A DNA stretch of 64,000 bases, from the NCBI GenBank assembly GCA_905221195.1, contig CAJNCF010000009.1, forward strand, positions 16,682-80,681, read 5' to 3'. The position numbers and the translations under genes were made by a program. A model generated the notes under the pieces. That model did not search any database and was not told the DNA's origin. It saw only the letters and a program-made list of their open reading frames with translations. The stretch is from a bacterium (GTDB taxonomy: Bacteria; Bacillota; Bacilli; Lactobacillales; Streptococcaceae). How positions within the stretch are numbered: the first letter of the stretch is position 1; each line of letters starts with the position of its first letter. Shown here one piece after another: positions 17,872 through 26,753 of the stretch.

Positions 17872-18813
17872 TTAATCTAAATCTGGTTTATAGAAGGAAC
17901 GATTGTCCATAGCGAAGATTTTATTGGTCATCTCTCCTTTATCCACCAAAGCTAGAGCTGTTGACATCATCATCATGCTAGCATCCAGATTATCAATCAT
18001 ATGGATAATCTCTGCCTCCATGATACGTGGACGGACTGGGCTACCATACTCCAGTAAGCCGTGGTGGCTGAGAATAACATGGCGAAGCAGAACGACTTCT
18101 TCCTTGGTATCATCGATGCCGAGTTCCATCACTGTCTTGGTAATTTCACTATCAATCAGAGCGATATGACCAAGAAGATTGCCTCTGACTGTATACTCAG
18201 TCTGGTCTGGCCCCGTCAACTCAATGACTTTAGCCAAGTCATGTAGCATAATCCCCGCATAAAGCAGACTCTTATTGAGCTGAGGATAGACCTCGCTAAT
18301 AGCATCTGCCAAACGCACCATGGTCGCCGTATGATAGGCCAATCCCGTCTCAAAGGCATGGTGGTTGGTCTTGGCAGCTGGATAAGAGTAGAACTCCTTA
18401 TCATACTTGGTGTAGAGATTTCGGACAATTCGTTGCCAAACAGGATTTTCTATTTTGAAAATCATCTGAATCATATACTCTCGGATTTCCTTGACATCAA
18501 CTGGCGACTTAACCTTGAAATCAGCTGGATCATTGGGTTCCCCAGGTTGAGGCAGGCGGAGAGTAATTTGATTGACTTGAGGGGTGTTGTTATAAACTTC
18601 TCGGCGCCCTTTCATGTGGACAACCTTACCTGCTGTAAAAGCCTCAACGTTATGAGGTTGGGCATCCCAGAGTTTCCCTTCAATCTCGCCACTATCATCT
18701 TGGAAGGTAAAGGCTAGGTAATTTTTCCCAGCGCGAGTTTGTCTCAGGTCAGCTGACTTGATTAGGTAAAAGCCTTCAAACAGCTCATCTCTTTTCATGT
18801 GACTAATCTTCAT
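17872..18813 (-). CDS. cbf1: 3'-5' exoribonuclease Cbf1/YhaM family
   Basis: An OB-fold (about residues 10-90) plus HD-domain nuclease of 313 residues. The OB fold binds single-stranded nucleic acid; the HD metal site is visible in MLHDLAKV, with HHAFETG before it and LSHHG after it. YhaM-type enzymes trim 3' ends of RNA and single-stranded DNA; in pneumococcus Cbf1 trims RNA ends near terminators. A longer frame starts at 18876, but GAGGAAG directly before the ATG at 18813 fixes the start, overlapping the end of rmuC by 11 bases. It is the last gene of the tatD-to-cbf1 run. Confidence 0.92.
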   Translation of the reverse strand: MKISHMKRDELFEGFYLIKSADLRQTRAGKNYLAFTFQDDSGEIEGKLWDAQPHNVEAFTAGKVVHMKGRREVYNNTPQVNQITLRLPQPGEPNDPADFKVKSPVDVKEIREYMIQMIFKIENPVWQRIVRNLYTKYDKEFYSYPAAKTNHHAFETGLAYHTATMVRLADAISEVYPQLNKSLLYAGIMLHDLAKVIELTGPDQTEYTVRGNLLGHIALIDSEITKTVMELGIDDTKEEVVLLRHVILSHHGLLEYGSPVRPRIMEAEIIHMIDNLDASMMMMSTALALVDKGEMTNKIFAMDNRSFYKPDLD

Positions 18814-20059
18814 ATTCTTCCTCATTTTCTTGGAAATGGAGTAGATCAAGCGCAGGCTCACCTTCTGATAACTCAATGTGACGGAGCGTCCGCTCGATAG
18901 CTGTAGTGCGACGGTTTAATAGTTCATCAATATTGCCAGAGGCATGTTGGAGGTGTTTTTGTGCCTTGACCAGAATGCCACCAAACTTGCCAAACTCGGT
19001 CTTAACACTAGCAAGGGTCTTACTGATATGGTCGGCACTCTTTTGTATATTGAGGGTTTTGAAGCCAACTGATAGGGAATTGAGGAGGGCTGATAGGGTA
19101 CTTGGTCCTGCGACAATAATCTGCTCCTCCCGTCTCAAATCATCAAAGAAGACAGGATTGCGAACAATTTCTGAGTAGAGACCTTCTGTCGGAACAAATA
19201 AAACTCCAAAATTGGTCGTCCGAGGCGGTGATATGTACTTGTTCCTAATATCCTTGGCAAAGCGCTTGACGCTTGCTAGGAGTGACTTACGACAGCGTTC
19301 GATTTCATCCTTGTCACCCACTTCATAAGCTTCTTCCAAGCGGTAATAATCCGCCAGTGGAAACTTGGAGTCAATTGGTAAGTAGACATATTCCTGATCA
19401 CCTTGCCCAGGTAACTTGATAGCATACTCTACTCGCTCACTAGAGTTTTCAACTGTTGCGTATTCTCGTTCATACTGGGCAGGGGTCATGATGTCTTCGA
19501 TGATCTGCCCCAGTTGCAATTCGCCCAGAATTCCTCGCGTCTTGGTTCCAGAGAGAACCTTGTTGAGGGCTCCGACATCGCGGGCAACTGTCTGCATTTC
19601 TCCCAGACCACGATTGACCGACTCCAGTTGCTTAGAAACTGTCTCAAAGGAAGCCTGTAAGCGTGTCTGCAAGGTCTTTTCCAACTTTTCCTCGACCGTC
19701 TGACGCATTTGCTCCAAGCGTTGCTCATTTGATTCCTGCAAGGCTTGAAGACGTTGGTCAGTCTTGTCTCTAGTTTGCAAGAGATTATCTGTCATTTCTT
19801 GACGGACTTGCATCAGGCCTTGGTGCAATTCTATTCGCACTTCTTGCAAGCGGTCACTGACAGCCACTTCCAAATCTTTTTGGTCTAACTGGCTGGCTTG
19901 TCTGGCTTGTTCAAAGCGATAATCCAACTGGTCTGATAAATGATCTGCCTGATCCTCCAAGCTCTTACTTAAGTGTTTTTCCTGCTTATCCTGCCTTTGC
20001 CAAATGAGAAAAAGCCCAGCTAGGTTGGCAATTAATAATAGAACAAGTAAACTTTCCAT
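18803..20059 (-). CDS. rmuC: DNA recombination protein RmuC family
   Basis: A 418-residue protein with an N-terminal membrane anchor (about 1-19), a long coiled coil (about 25-150, rich in Gln, Glu and Leu heptads) and a C-terminal nuclease-like RmuC domain of the PD-(D/E)XK type (GTKTRGILGELQLGQI, then PIDSKFPLADYYRL and FVPTEGLYSEI). RmuC limits rearrangements between inverted repeats in E. coli; its exact activity is unproven. The frame extends ten residues further, but AGGAGGTAGG before the ATG at 20059 decides the start. It follows thiN closely. Confidence 0.9.
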   Translation of the reverse strand: MESLLVLLLIANLAGLFLIWQRQDKQEKHLSKSLEDQADHLSDQLDYRFEQARQASQLDQKDLEVAVSDRLQEVRIELHQGLMQVRQEMTDNLLQTRDKTDQRLQALQESNEQRLEQMRQTVEEKLEKTLQTRLQASFETVSKQLESVNRGLGEMQTVARDVGALNKVLSGTKTRGILGELQLGQIIEDIMTPAQYEREYATVENSSERVEYAIKLPGQGDQEYVYLPIDSKFPLADYYRLEEAYEVGDKDEIERCRKSLLASVKRFAKDIRNKYISPPRTTNFGVLFVPTEGLYSEIVRNPVFFDDLRREEQIIVAGPSTLSALLNSLSVGFKTLNIQKSADHISKTLASVKTEFGKFGGILVKAQKHLQHASGNIDELLNRRTTAIERTLRHIELSEGEPALDLLHFQENEEEYED

Positions 20060-20060
20060 C

Positions 20061-20723
20061 CTACCTCCTGTCCTTGCTATGCAAGACAACTACATAGCCA
20101 TCTGGGCAAGTCACCGACACTTCCCTATCTATATATTCGTTAGAAGCGTACACTTTTTTAAAGAAAAAATTTTCCTCAGTTAACTCATACTTGGCTCCTA
20201 GAATGGTCAGCTGGCTATCCCGAACTGGCAAAAAGGCTAGGTAGTCATAGTCTGAACGGGGTTCTAGCTGACTGGTTCCTTCTGGACAATAGGCAATCAA
20301 GTTTTGTCCATCCTCAATCGCTATCTGGCGCATATAGGGGGCCAACTTGGGATTGCTTGGCAGAAAGACATTGGCCAGCATGTGGTCAATACGACCACCC
20401 AAAGCACCGAAAATAGTGACCTGAGCCTGAGAATTCTTCTCAAAAATGGTCAAGAGAGCCAATTCCAAATCAGTATCATCTTTTTCTGGTCGGGCTTGAA
20501 CAAAATGCTGGGCATTTTTTTGAATCAACTGACACTCTTCTGCAGTTACAGAATCAAAATCTCCAACTGCTAGGGCGAGAGGAAGTCCTTCTTCCAAGAC
20601 CCAGAGCGAGCCTCGATCCACACCGACAAAGCAATCAAAATCCGTTCGGTAGTGACCGCGATCTCCGCCTGCAAAAACTGCAATCCTAGTCCAGTTGTTT
20701 TCTGAGAGTTTGTACTCGCTCAT
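20061..20723 (-). CDS. thiN: Thiamine diphosphokinase
   Basis: Transfers pyrophosphate from ATP to thiamine, giving the active cofactor; used for salvaged thiamine. The catalytic-domain motifs are visible: VGVDRGSLWVLEEG, AVGDFDSV, PEKDDTDLELAL and FGALGGRIDHMLANV, which carry the acidic residues of the active site. The protein is 220 residues with AAGGGAGAAG before the ATG at 20723; seven extra N-terminal codons are possible but lack a ribosome-binding site. It overlaps the end of rpe by 38 bases. No TPP riboswitch is present. Confidence 0.92.
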   Translation of the reverse strand: MSEYKLSENNWTRIAVFAGGDRGHYRTDFDCFVGVDRGSLWVLEEGLPLALAVGDFDSVTAEECQLIQKNAQHFVQARPEKDDTDLELALLTIFEKNSQAQVTIFGALGGRIDHMLANVFLPSNPKLAPYMRQIAIEDGQNLIAYCPEGTSQLEPRSDYDYLAFLPVRDSQLTILGAKYELTEENFFFKKVYASNEYIDREVSVTCPDGYVVVLHSKDRR

Positions 20724-21342
20724 TGACTTCTCCCTTAAAGACATAGGAACCTGCTACAAAAACGGTCGCACCAGCTTCTTTGGCTTGAGCAATAGTTTGG
20801 TCATCAATCCCACCATCCACTTCAATCTCAAATTTCAAACCTTTTTCCTCACGAATGGCAACCAACTCACGAACCTTATCCATAGTTTCTGGCAGAAAAG
20901 CTTGTCCACCGAAGCCAGGGTTCACTGTCATGACTAAGACTTGGTCAACTAGATGAAGGACATGCTTAATGGCTTCAACAGGCGTACCAGGGTTAATGAC
21001 AACCGAAGGTTTGACACCGAGCGAACGAATCTTTTGGAGAGCACCATGAATATGAGGCGTTGCTTCTACATGGATGCTGATGATATCTGCCCCTGCACGC
21101 GCAAAATCTTCTAAATGATGCTCTGGATTAGCTACCATCAAGTGGCAGTCAAAGACCATCTTACTATGTGGTCGAAGAGCTTCGACCACACCTGCACCAA
21201 AACTGATTTGTGGTACAAAGTGCCCATCCATGATATCGATATGGGCATATTCTGCCCCAGTTGCTTCTAGGTGTTTGATTTCACGTTCAAAGTTGGCATA
21301 ATCTGCTGCCAGAATTGACGGAGCAATCTTGTATTGAGACAT
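20686..21342 (-). CDS. rpe: Ribulose-phosphate 3-epimerase
   Basis: Interconverts ribulose 5-phosphate and xylulose 5-phosphate in the pentose phosphate pathway. The 218-residue TIM barrel shows APSILAADYANFE at the start, HIDIMDGHFVP, HVEATPH, MTVNPGFGGQ and EVDGGID, which hold the metal-binding histidines and the catalytic aspartates. The open frame extends 41 codons upstream into rsgA, but the AAGGAGA before 21342 and the family length fix the start. It lies in the rsmA-rsgA-rpe-thiN-rmuC order shared with pneumococcus. Confidence 0.95.
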   Translation of the reverse strand: MSQYKIAPSILAADYANFEREIKHLEATGAEYAHIDIMDGHFVPQISFGAGVVEALRPHSKMVFDCHLMVANPEHHLEDFARAGADIISIHVEATPHIHGALQKIRSLGVKPSVVINPGTPVEAIKHVLHLVDQVLVMTVNPGFGGQAFLPETMDKVRELVAIREEKGLKFEIEVDGGIDDQTIAQAKEAGATVFVAGSYVFKGEVNERVQTLRKQLD

Positions 21343-21352
21343 AGGTTTCTCC

Positions 21353-22231
21353 TTATTTTGGAATTTTTTTGCTGACTTTTTTATAGGTTTCTCTGCGATT
21401 TTCAATTTCACTGAGGAATTGCAGGTAGTTGTCAAAACGGAAGGTGGCAATGGCGCCCTCTTCAACAGCTGGCTTCACTGCACAGGATGGCTCATGGGTA
21501 TGGGTACAGCTACGAAATTTGCAGTCTCGACTGACAGTGGCAATCTCTGGAAAGGCCTGATTGAGGTCTTCAGCCATTGATACTTCATAGTCCAATGATG
21601 AAAATCCTGGCGTGTCTGCTATTTTACCCCCATTGAGATTGTAAAAACTAACAGCTCGAGTGGTATGACGACCACGACCTAGACTATCTGAGATTTCTCC
21701 TGTCTCAAGATTGAGATCAGGTGCGATTTTATTGAGAAGAGTTGATTTACCAACACCTGTCTGCCCCATAAAAACTGTAATCTTGCCTGTCAACAAGGGC
21801 AGGAGTTCCTCTTTACTGGTCACAAAGTCATAACCAATGGCGCCGTAAGTCTGCTGGTAAAAATCCAGCTCTCCCCTATCTTCCAGCAAGTCCATTTTAG
21901 AAATATAAACAATAGGATGGATGCCCTTGTGTTCCAAAAGAACCAAGAACCGATCCAGCAAATTGCTGTTAAAATCAGGTTCCTTGACGGACATGATTAC
22001 CACAGCTTGATCGATATTGACAATGGGCGGACGAACCAGACTGTTTTTCCGTTCGTGAATCTTGAGGATATAGCCTTCTGAATTTTCCTCGGCAGAAAAA
22101 TCTACCCAGTCCCCAACGTAGGGGGTATGGCCTTTTTTACGGAAATTCCCACGCGCCCGTGTTTGATAAACCTGACCATCACACTCCACATAGTAGAAGC
22201 CTGCCAAGGCTTTAATGATTTGTCCCTGCAT
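21353..22231 (-). CDS. rsgA: Ribosome small subunit-dependent GTPase RsgA
   Basis: Late 30S assembly factor and circularly permuted GTPase. An N-terminal OB fold (about 1-65) is followed by the permuted GTPase domain with G4 (YISKMDLL) before G1 ([12 protein letters not shown]) and G3 (DTPGFSSL), and a C-terminal zinc module with [14 protein letters not shown]. The 292-residue length is normal. It starts two bases after the rsmA stop with AAGGG upstream, so it is probably coupled to rsmA, fitting their shared role in 30S maturation. Confidence 0.95.
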   Translation of the reverse strand: MQGQIIKALAGFYYVECDGQVYQTRARGNFRKKGHTPYVGDWVDFSAEENSEGYILKIHERKNSLVRPPIVNIDQAVVIMSVKEPDFNSNLLDRFLVLLEHKGIHPIVYISKMDLLEDRGELDFYQQTYGAIGYDFVTSKEELLPLLTGKITVFMGQTGVGKSTLLNKIAPDLNLETGEISDSLGRGRHTTRAVSFYNLNGGKIADTPGFSSLDYEVSMAEDLNQAFPEIATVSRDCKFRSCTHTHEPSCAVKPAVEEGAIATFRFDNYLQFLSEIENRRETYKKVSKKIPK

Positions 22232-22232
22232 C

Positions 22233-23105
22233 TTAGAACCCTTGCCCTTTAAGCGCGTCTGCTAGGCTGGCAAATTCTGCCAAGCTGAGAGCTTCCCCAC
22301 GTACACTTGGTGACAAGCCCGCTTGATCCAAGGCCTTGGTCAATTTATCCTTAACTTCTTCAGTCTTCCCAAAGTAGCCTGTCAAATTGTTCCACAAGGT
22401 CTTACGACGATGAGTGAAACTAGCCTTGGAAACCTTAAAGAAGAAGTTCTCGTCTTCCACTGCTACAGCTGGCTCTGGACGGCGCACCATTTTCAAAATA
22501 GCAGAGTCCACGTTTGGCGCTGGCACAAAAACCGTACGAGGTACGATGAAGGCAACCTTGGCAGTCATGTAGTACTGAACCGCAATCGACAAGCTACCAT
22601 AAGCCTTGGTATTCGGTTGAGCGGAAATGCGGTCAGCTACCTCTTTTTGCATCATGACGACAAACTCACTAAACGGAATGCCACTTTCGATCAAGTGCAT
22701 GAGAATAGGCGTCGTGATGTAATAAGGCAAATTAGCTACTACCTTGATTGGCAGGTCAGGATTTTTGAAATTCTGAATATGCTGCGCCAAATCAACTTTG
22801 AGAATGTCCTCGTTGACTACGGTCACATTGTCAAAATCACGCAGGGTATCCGCCAAAATCGGTACCAAACGGTGGTCGATCTCAAAAGCCATGACTTGAG
22901 CTGCACGCTCAGCCAAAAACTCCGTCAAGGCACCAATCCCTGGCCCGATTTCGATGACATTAACCTGGCCATCAATCTCAGCCGTATCCACAATTTTTTG
23001 TAGGATATTGGTGTCCGTCAAGAAATTTTGCCCGAAGGACTTTTTAAAGGTAAAATCGTGACGCTCCAGCACTGCCTTGGTCACGCTATAATCTGCAATT
23101 CTCAT
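22233..23105 (-). CDS. rsmA: 16S rRNA (adenine1518-N6/adenine1519-N6)-dimethyltransferase RsmA (KsgA)
   Basis: Dimethylates two adjacent adenosines in helix 45 of 16S rRNA; loss gives kasugamycin resistance. The SAM site is [15 protein letters not shown] (about 50-64) and the catalytic motif is NLPYYI (about 126-131); the C-terminal helical domain binds rRNA. At 290 residues it is full length. An internal extended -10 promoter lies 30 bases upstream, so it can be expressed independently of rnmV. Confidence 0.95.
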   Translation of the reverse strand: MRIADYSVTKAVLERHDFTFKKSFGQNFLTDTNILQKIVDTAEIDGQVNVIEIGPGIGALTEFLAERAAQVMAFEIDHRLVPILADTLRDFDNVTVVNEDILKVDLAQHIQNFKNPDLPIKVVANLPYYITTPILMHLIESGIPFSEFVVMMQKEVADRISAQPNTKAYGSLSIAVQYYMTAKVAFIVPRTVFVPAPNVDSAILKMVRRPEPAVAVEDENFFFKVSKASFTHRRKTLWNNLTGYFGKTEEVKDKLTKALDQAGLSPSVRGEALSLAEFASLADALKGQGF

Positions 23106-23135
23106 CTATTCTCTTTTCTATTATCTGTTACTACT

Positions 23136-23144
23136 ATTGTAACA
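23136..23144 (-). promoter_or_regulatory. Internal extended -10 promoter for rsmA
   Basis: TGTTACAAT on the minus strand in the 64-base gap between rnmV and rsmA, just after a CCCC/GGGG hairpin that has no T tract. Confidence 0.55.
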
Positions 23145-23169
23145 CATTCCCCTTGTATTTGGGGTCTGC

Positions 23170-23736
23170 TTAGCTGTTCTCATAAGATTTCATAGCTTCT
23201 TCCACTTCTGCCAAGGTAACTCCAAACAACTCTAAGCGTTTGAGGAGTTGCTTGCCGTTGGAATAGCCAATTCGGAGAGCCTCTCCTAGATATTCTCGTC
23301 GCTTACGGCTATCTGCTCCTGCTAGAAAACCAAGGCGGATCAAGTCGCTACGACTGATGTCAAACTGGCTCTCATATTCAAATTGTTCCGTCACCTGAGC
23401 TAGAGCCGTTTTCAGGTCTTCATAGCTGGCATGCTCAATTCCCAGAGACCGCCCCTTGGTCTTGGATTTAGGAACAGCTTCATCTCGTTTGAGAAAAGCA
23501 TGTTGCACTGTTGGAATGGCCGTCATAATCATGCGACGAATCCGCTCCCCATTTAAATCTGGGTCTGTAAAAACAATGACCCCATGACGCTGGTGCAGGC
23601 GCTGAATCCGCTCTATATCCTGGTCATTGATGGCAGAACCTCGTGTCTCATAGGTCTCTACATCGAAATAACGTTTGAGATTGGCCGTATCATCGCGCCC
23701 TTCGACCACGATAACTTGGGAAATTTTCTCTTTCAT
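23170..23736 (-). CDS. rnmV: Ribonuclease M5
   Basis: Matures the 5S rRNA precursor. The 188-residue protein has an N-terminal Toprim domain with the catalytic glutamate in VVEGRDDTANL (about 10-20) and the DxD-type motif in VFTDPDLNGERIRR (about 55-68), then a small C-terminal domain typical of RNase M5. Older annotations call it a primase-related protein. Its start codon overlaps the tatD stop, so it is translationally coupled to tatD; rsmA follows 64 bases later. Confidence 0.93.
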   Translation of the reverse strand: MKEKISQVIVVEGRDDTANLKRYFDVETYETRGSAINDQDIERIQRLHQRHGVIVFTDPDLNGERIRRMIMTAIPTVQHAFLKRDEAVPKSKTKGRSLGIEHASYEDLKTALAQVTEQFEYESQFDISRSDLIRLGFLAGADSRKRREYLGEALRIGYSNGKQLLKRLELFGVTLAEVEEAMKSYENS

Positions 23737-24509
23737 TACTTGCTGTCCAATCCAAAAATTCGTTCTGCATTTGCGGTCGTTGCCATCGCTAGCTCTTCTG
23801 TCGTCATGCCACGCAAATCCGCGATAAAATCTACTACATAGCGCGTATAGGCTGTTTTGTTTTCACGACCACGTTTAGGAACAGGAGCCAAGTAGGGAGC
23901 ATCCGTCTCCACCAAAATCTTGTCCAAAGGAAGTTCTCTAGCCGCCTCTTGGATATCAGTTGCCTTCTTGAAAGTCACCACTCCTGAGAAAGAAATGGTC
24001 ATACCAAGCTCCACAAACTTCTCTGCCCATTCAAGAGTTCCCGAAAATGAATGCATGATACCACCACGAGGACCAACGCCCTCGCTCTTGATAATTTCAT
24101 AGGTATCTTCCAGCGCATCACGGGTATGGACAACAAAAGGCAAATCCAAGTCCTTAGATAACTGAATCTGACGGCGAAAAACCTGCTCCTGCACCTCTTT
24201 GGGCGCTGTCATCCAATGATAATCCAAACCAATCTCACCCAAGGCAACTACCTTTGGATGCTTGAGCTTATCAAGCAAGTAGGCTTCAATCTCCTCTGTA
24301 TAAGTCCCAGCTTCTGTAGGATGCCAACCAATAGTCGCGTAAAGTTGGTCATACTCATCTACCAACTCCAAGGCACGCTCAATCGTCGGTTTATCAAAAC
24401 CTACAATATTCATCTGTGTCACCCCCATCTCAGCAGCCAAGGCAATTTCTTCTGCCTCACGACCCGCAAATTCTTCTACATTCAAGTGTGTATGTGTATC
24501 AAAAATCAT
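23736..24509 (-). CDS. tatD: TatD family metal-dependent DNase/hydrolase
   Basis: A 257-residue TIM-barrel hydrolase. The metal-binding HxH is in FDTHTHLNVEEF near the start, the bridging glutamate is in GEIGLDYH, and later ligands are in VVHTRDA and DAPYLAP. TatD proteins have 3'-5' exonuclease and AP endonuclease activity on DNA. It is the first gene of the tatD-rnmV-rsmA run, with a good extended -10 promoter upstream, and is divergent from the KimA-like permease. Confidence 0.92.
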   Translation of the reverse strand: MIFDTHTHLNVEEFAGREAEEIALAAEMGVTQMNIVGFDKPTIERALELVDEYDQLYATIGWHPTEAGTYTEEIEAYLLDKLKHPKVVALGEIGLDYHWMTAPKEVQEQVFRRQIQLSKDLDLPFVVHTRDALEDTYEIIKSEGVGPRGGIMHSFSGTLEWAEKFVELGMTISFSGVVTFKKATDIQEAARELPLDKILVETDAPYLAPVPKRGRENKTAYTRYVVDFIADLRGMTTEELAMATTANAERIFGLDSK

Positions 24510-24536
24510 CTCTTCTAACCTCGTTTTCTATCTTCT

Positions 24537-24545
24537 ATTATAGCA
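24537..24545 (-). promoter_or_regulatory. Extended -10 promoter of tatD-rnmV
   Basis: TGCTATAAT on the minus strand, 27 bases before the tatD ATG. Confidence 0.65.
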
Positions 24546-24602
24546 AAAAAACTGACCTCTCTCCTCATCTGTAAAAAATATTCTAAAATCCATCATCATC
24601 TC

Positions 24603-24631
24603 TTGACGCTCTTTTTCCAAAGCAGTATAAT
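24603..24631 (+). promoter_or_regulatory. Promoter of the KimA-like permease
   Basis: TTGACG and TATAAT with an exact 17-base spacer on the plus strand. The predicted transcript begins near 24638, leaving a leader of about 30 bases, too short for a c-di-AMP riboswitch. Confidence 0.75.
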
Positions 24632-24666
24632 AACACTTATTGAATTTTTCAACAAAGGAAACAACT

Positions 24667-26511
24667 ATGTTTACAAAATTAAAACAGACCTTTATCGGTC
24701 GTCCTCTTAAGTCCTTAACCGAAGGCGAAGGGGGACTACTGGGAAAAATGCAGGCACTGGCCATGTTGTCAAGCGACGCTCTGTCCTCCATTGCCTATGG
24801 ACCTGAGCAAGTAGTCCTCGTCTTGGTTAGTCTCTCTCCTCTTGCTATATGGTGGAGCCTTCCCATCGGCCTCTTTGTCCTCCTGCTTCTGGCTAGTCTG
24901 ACCGTTTCCTACCGTCAAATTATCCACGCCTACCCTCAAGGAGGAGGGGCCTATATGGTTACTCGAGAAAATCTATTTCCCCAACTTGGCTTGATTGCTG
25001 GAGGTAGTCTGCTGGTTGACTACATGCTGACCGTAGCAGTATCTGTTGCATCTGGAGCTGATGCTATTACAGCAGCTCTCCCTGCTCTCCACCCTTACAA
25101 CCTCCACATTTCCATTTTTCTAGTTTGCTTGCTCATGCTCTTGAACTTACGGGGCTTAAAAGAATCTGCCAGCTCACTGATGATTCCTGTATATCTCTTT
25201 ATCATCAGTACTGTCTTTCTCTTGCTCTATGGAATCTTTCAACTAATGACAGGATCTCTCAGCTATCAGGCAACTTCACCTATTGGGCATGCTGTACCGA
25301 GTCTATCTATCGTTCTCATTCTAAGAGCTTTTACCAGCGGATCTGCCTCTCTGACAGGGGTTGAAGCTATTTCAAATGCCGTTCCCTTTTTCAAGGCTCC
25401 AAAAGAAAAGAATGCCGCTCAAACCTTGACCATTATGTCACTGATTTTAGGATTTCTTTTTGCTGGTATCACCTTCCTAAACTACTGGATGGGGATTATG
25501 CCTCAACACGGAGAAACTATTCTTTCACAGATGGCTCAAGGTATCCTTGGTAATTCTTTCTTAGGCCACCTTGGCTATTATATTTTCCAATTTTCCACAG
25601 CCTTGATTTTGGCTGTAGCTGCAAATACTGGCTTTTCAGCCTTTCCTATGCTGGCTTACAATATGGCTAAAAACAAATACATGCCCCATCTCTTTATGGA
25701 AAAAGGAGACCGCCTAGGCTACTCCAACGGTATCTTAACTCTGGCTTTTGGGGCTATGATTCTTCTTCTCATTTTTAATGGCAATACCGAACGCTTGATT
25801 CCTCTTTATACTATCGGGGTCTTCGTTCCCTTCGCCCTATCTCAGACTGGGATGATTCGTCATTGGAAAAAAGAAAAAGGGGCAAATTTCTTAAAACCTG
25901 CTCTTGCTAATATCATTGGGGCAATCATTTGCTACGCTATTGTGCTCATCCTGCTCTTTTTCCGTCTCAGTGATATCTGGCCTTTCTTCCCGATTATTCT
26001 CGTACTCACCCTACTCTTCTTGGCCATTCACAGTCATTACCAAAAAGTGGCCCAACAATTGCGTCTCTATGAAGGAATCGAAAAACGTACCTACGATGGC
26101 AATCTTGTCCTCGTTCTAGTAGGAAATGTCACCCGAGTCAGCGTTGGAGCCATTAACTACGCTCAAAGTATCGGTGACGAAGTCCTAGCCATGCATATTT
26201 CTACCAAGGAAACAGCAGAAAAAGATCAAGAAATTCTCCAAGAATTTGCCGATTACTTCCCAACCATTACTCTGAAAAACATCAAGACCAGCTATCGTGA
26301 CATCATCACGCCTACTGTAAAGTATGTCAAACGGATTTCCGAGGAAGCCCAGAAAAAAAACTATACAGTCACTGTCCTCGTTCCACAGTTTATCCCTAAT
26401 AAACCTTGGCAGAATATCCTGCACAATCAGATGAGTCTCAAACTCAAATACGCCCTTCGTTGGCACCAAGACGTCGTTGTCGCTAGCTACTCCTATCACT
26501 TAAAAGAATAA
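24667..26511 (+). CDS. APC-superfamily permease, KimA/KUP-type potassium importer candidate
   Basis: A 614-residue membrane protein with about twelve helices and a cytosolic C-terminal domain (about 470-614). The region LTEGEGGLLGKMQALAMLSSDALSSIAYG and the size match KimA (YdaO), a proton-coupled potassium importer that c-di-AMP inhibits through the C-terminal USP-like domain. The C-terminal part here (NLVLVLVGNVTRVSVGAINYAQ) fits that domain. Potassium specificity is inferred from family. The start at 24667 has AAAGGA seven bases upstream; a longer frame from 24640 would begin at the transcription start. A strong terminator follows. Confidence 0.78.
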   Translation: MFTKLKQTFIGRPLKSLTEGEGGLLGKMQALAMLSSDALSSIAYGPEQVVLVLVSLSPLAIWWSLPIGLFVLLLLASLTVSYRQIIHAYPQGGGAYMVTRENLFPQLGLIAGGSLLVDYMLTVAVSVASGADAITAALPALHPYNLHISIFLVCLLMLLNLRGLKESASSLMIPVYLFIISTVFLLLYGIFQLMTGSLSYQATSPIGHAVPSLSIVLILRAFTSGSASLTGVEAISNAVPFFKAPKEKNAAQTLTIMSLILGFLFAGITFLNYWMGIMPQHGETILSQMAQGILGNSFLGHLGYYIFQFSTALILAVAANTGFSAFPMLAYNMAKNKYMPHLFMEKGDRLGYSNGILTLAFGAMILLLIFNGNTERLIPLYTIGVFVPFALSQTGMIRHWKKEKGANFLKPALANIIGAIICYAIVLILLFFRLSDIWPFFPIILVLTLLFLAIHSHYQKVAQQLRLYEGIEKRTYDGNLVLVLVGNVTRVSVGAINYAQSIGDEVLAMHISTKETAEKDQEILQEFADYFPTITLKNIKTSYRDIITPTVKYVKRISEEAQKKNYTVTVLVPQFIPNKPWQNILHNQMSLKLKYALRWHQDVVVASYSYHLKE

Positions 26512-26513
26512 AG

Positions 26514-26556
26514 AAAAGGCCCTACCAGAACCAAAAAGCTCTGGTAAGGCCTTTTT
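26514..26556 (+). terminator. Intrinsic terminator of the KimA-like permease
   Basis: Long stem AAGGCCCTACCAGA/TCTGGTAAGGCCTT followed by TTTTC, directly after the stop; could also act on the minus strand. Confidence 0.88.
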
Positions 26557-26576
26557 CTGAATCCAGTTACTATGCT

Positions 26577-26729
26577 TATACTCTTCGAAAATCTCTTCAA
26601 ACCACGTCAGCTTCACCTTGCCGTAGGTATGGTTACTGACTTCGTCAGTTCTATCTACAACCTCAAAGCAGTGCTTCGAGCAGCCTGCGGCTAGCTTTCT
26701 AGTTTGTTCTTTGATTTTCACTGAGTATT
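26577..26729. repeat. BOX element, boxA-boxC without extra boxB
   Basis: Begins TATACTCTTCGAAAATC (boxA end), contains the CCTTGCCGTAG segment, and ends TTTGATTTTCACTGAGTAT (boxC end). It sits between the converging ends of the permease and the AliB-like gene. Confidence 0.9.
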
Positions 26730-26753
26730 AACTGAAAAGCACGACTAGGAATA

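Noticed and set aside
18331-18717. 128-residue plus-strand frame opposite cbf1
   Set aside because: It is a shadow of the conserved cbf1 frame.
22323-23003. 226-residue plus-strand frame opposite rsmA
   Set aside because: It is antisense to a conserved gene, has no ribosome-binding site and no recognisable domain.
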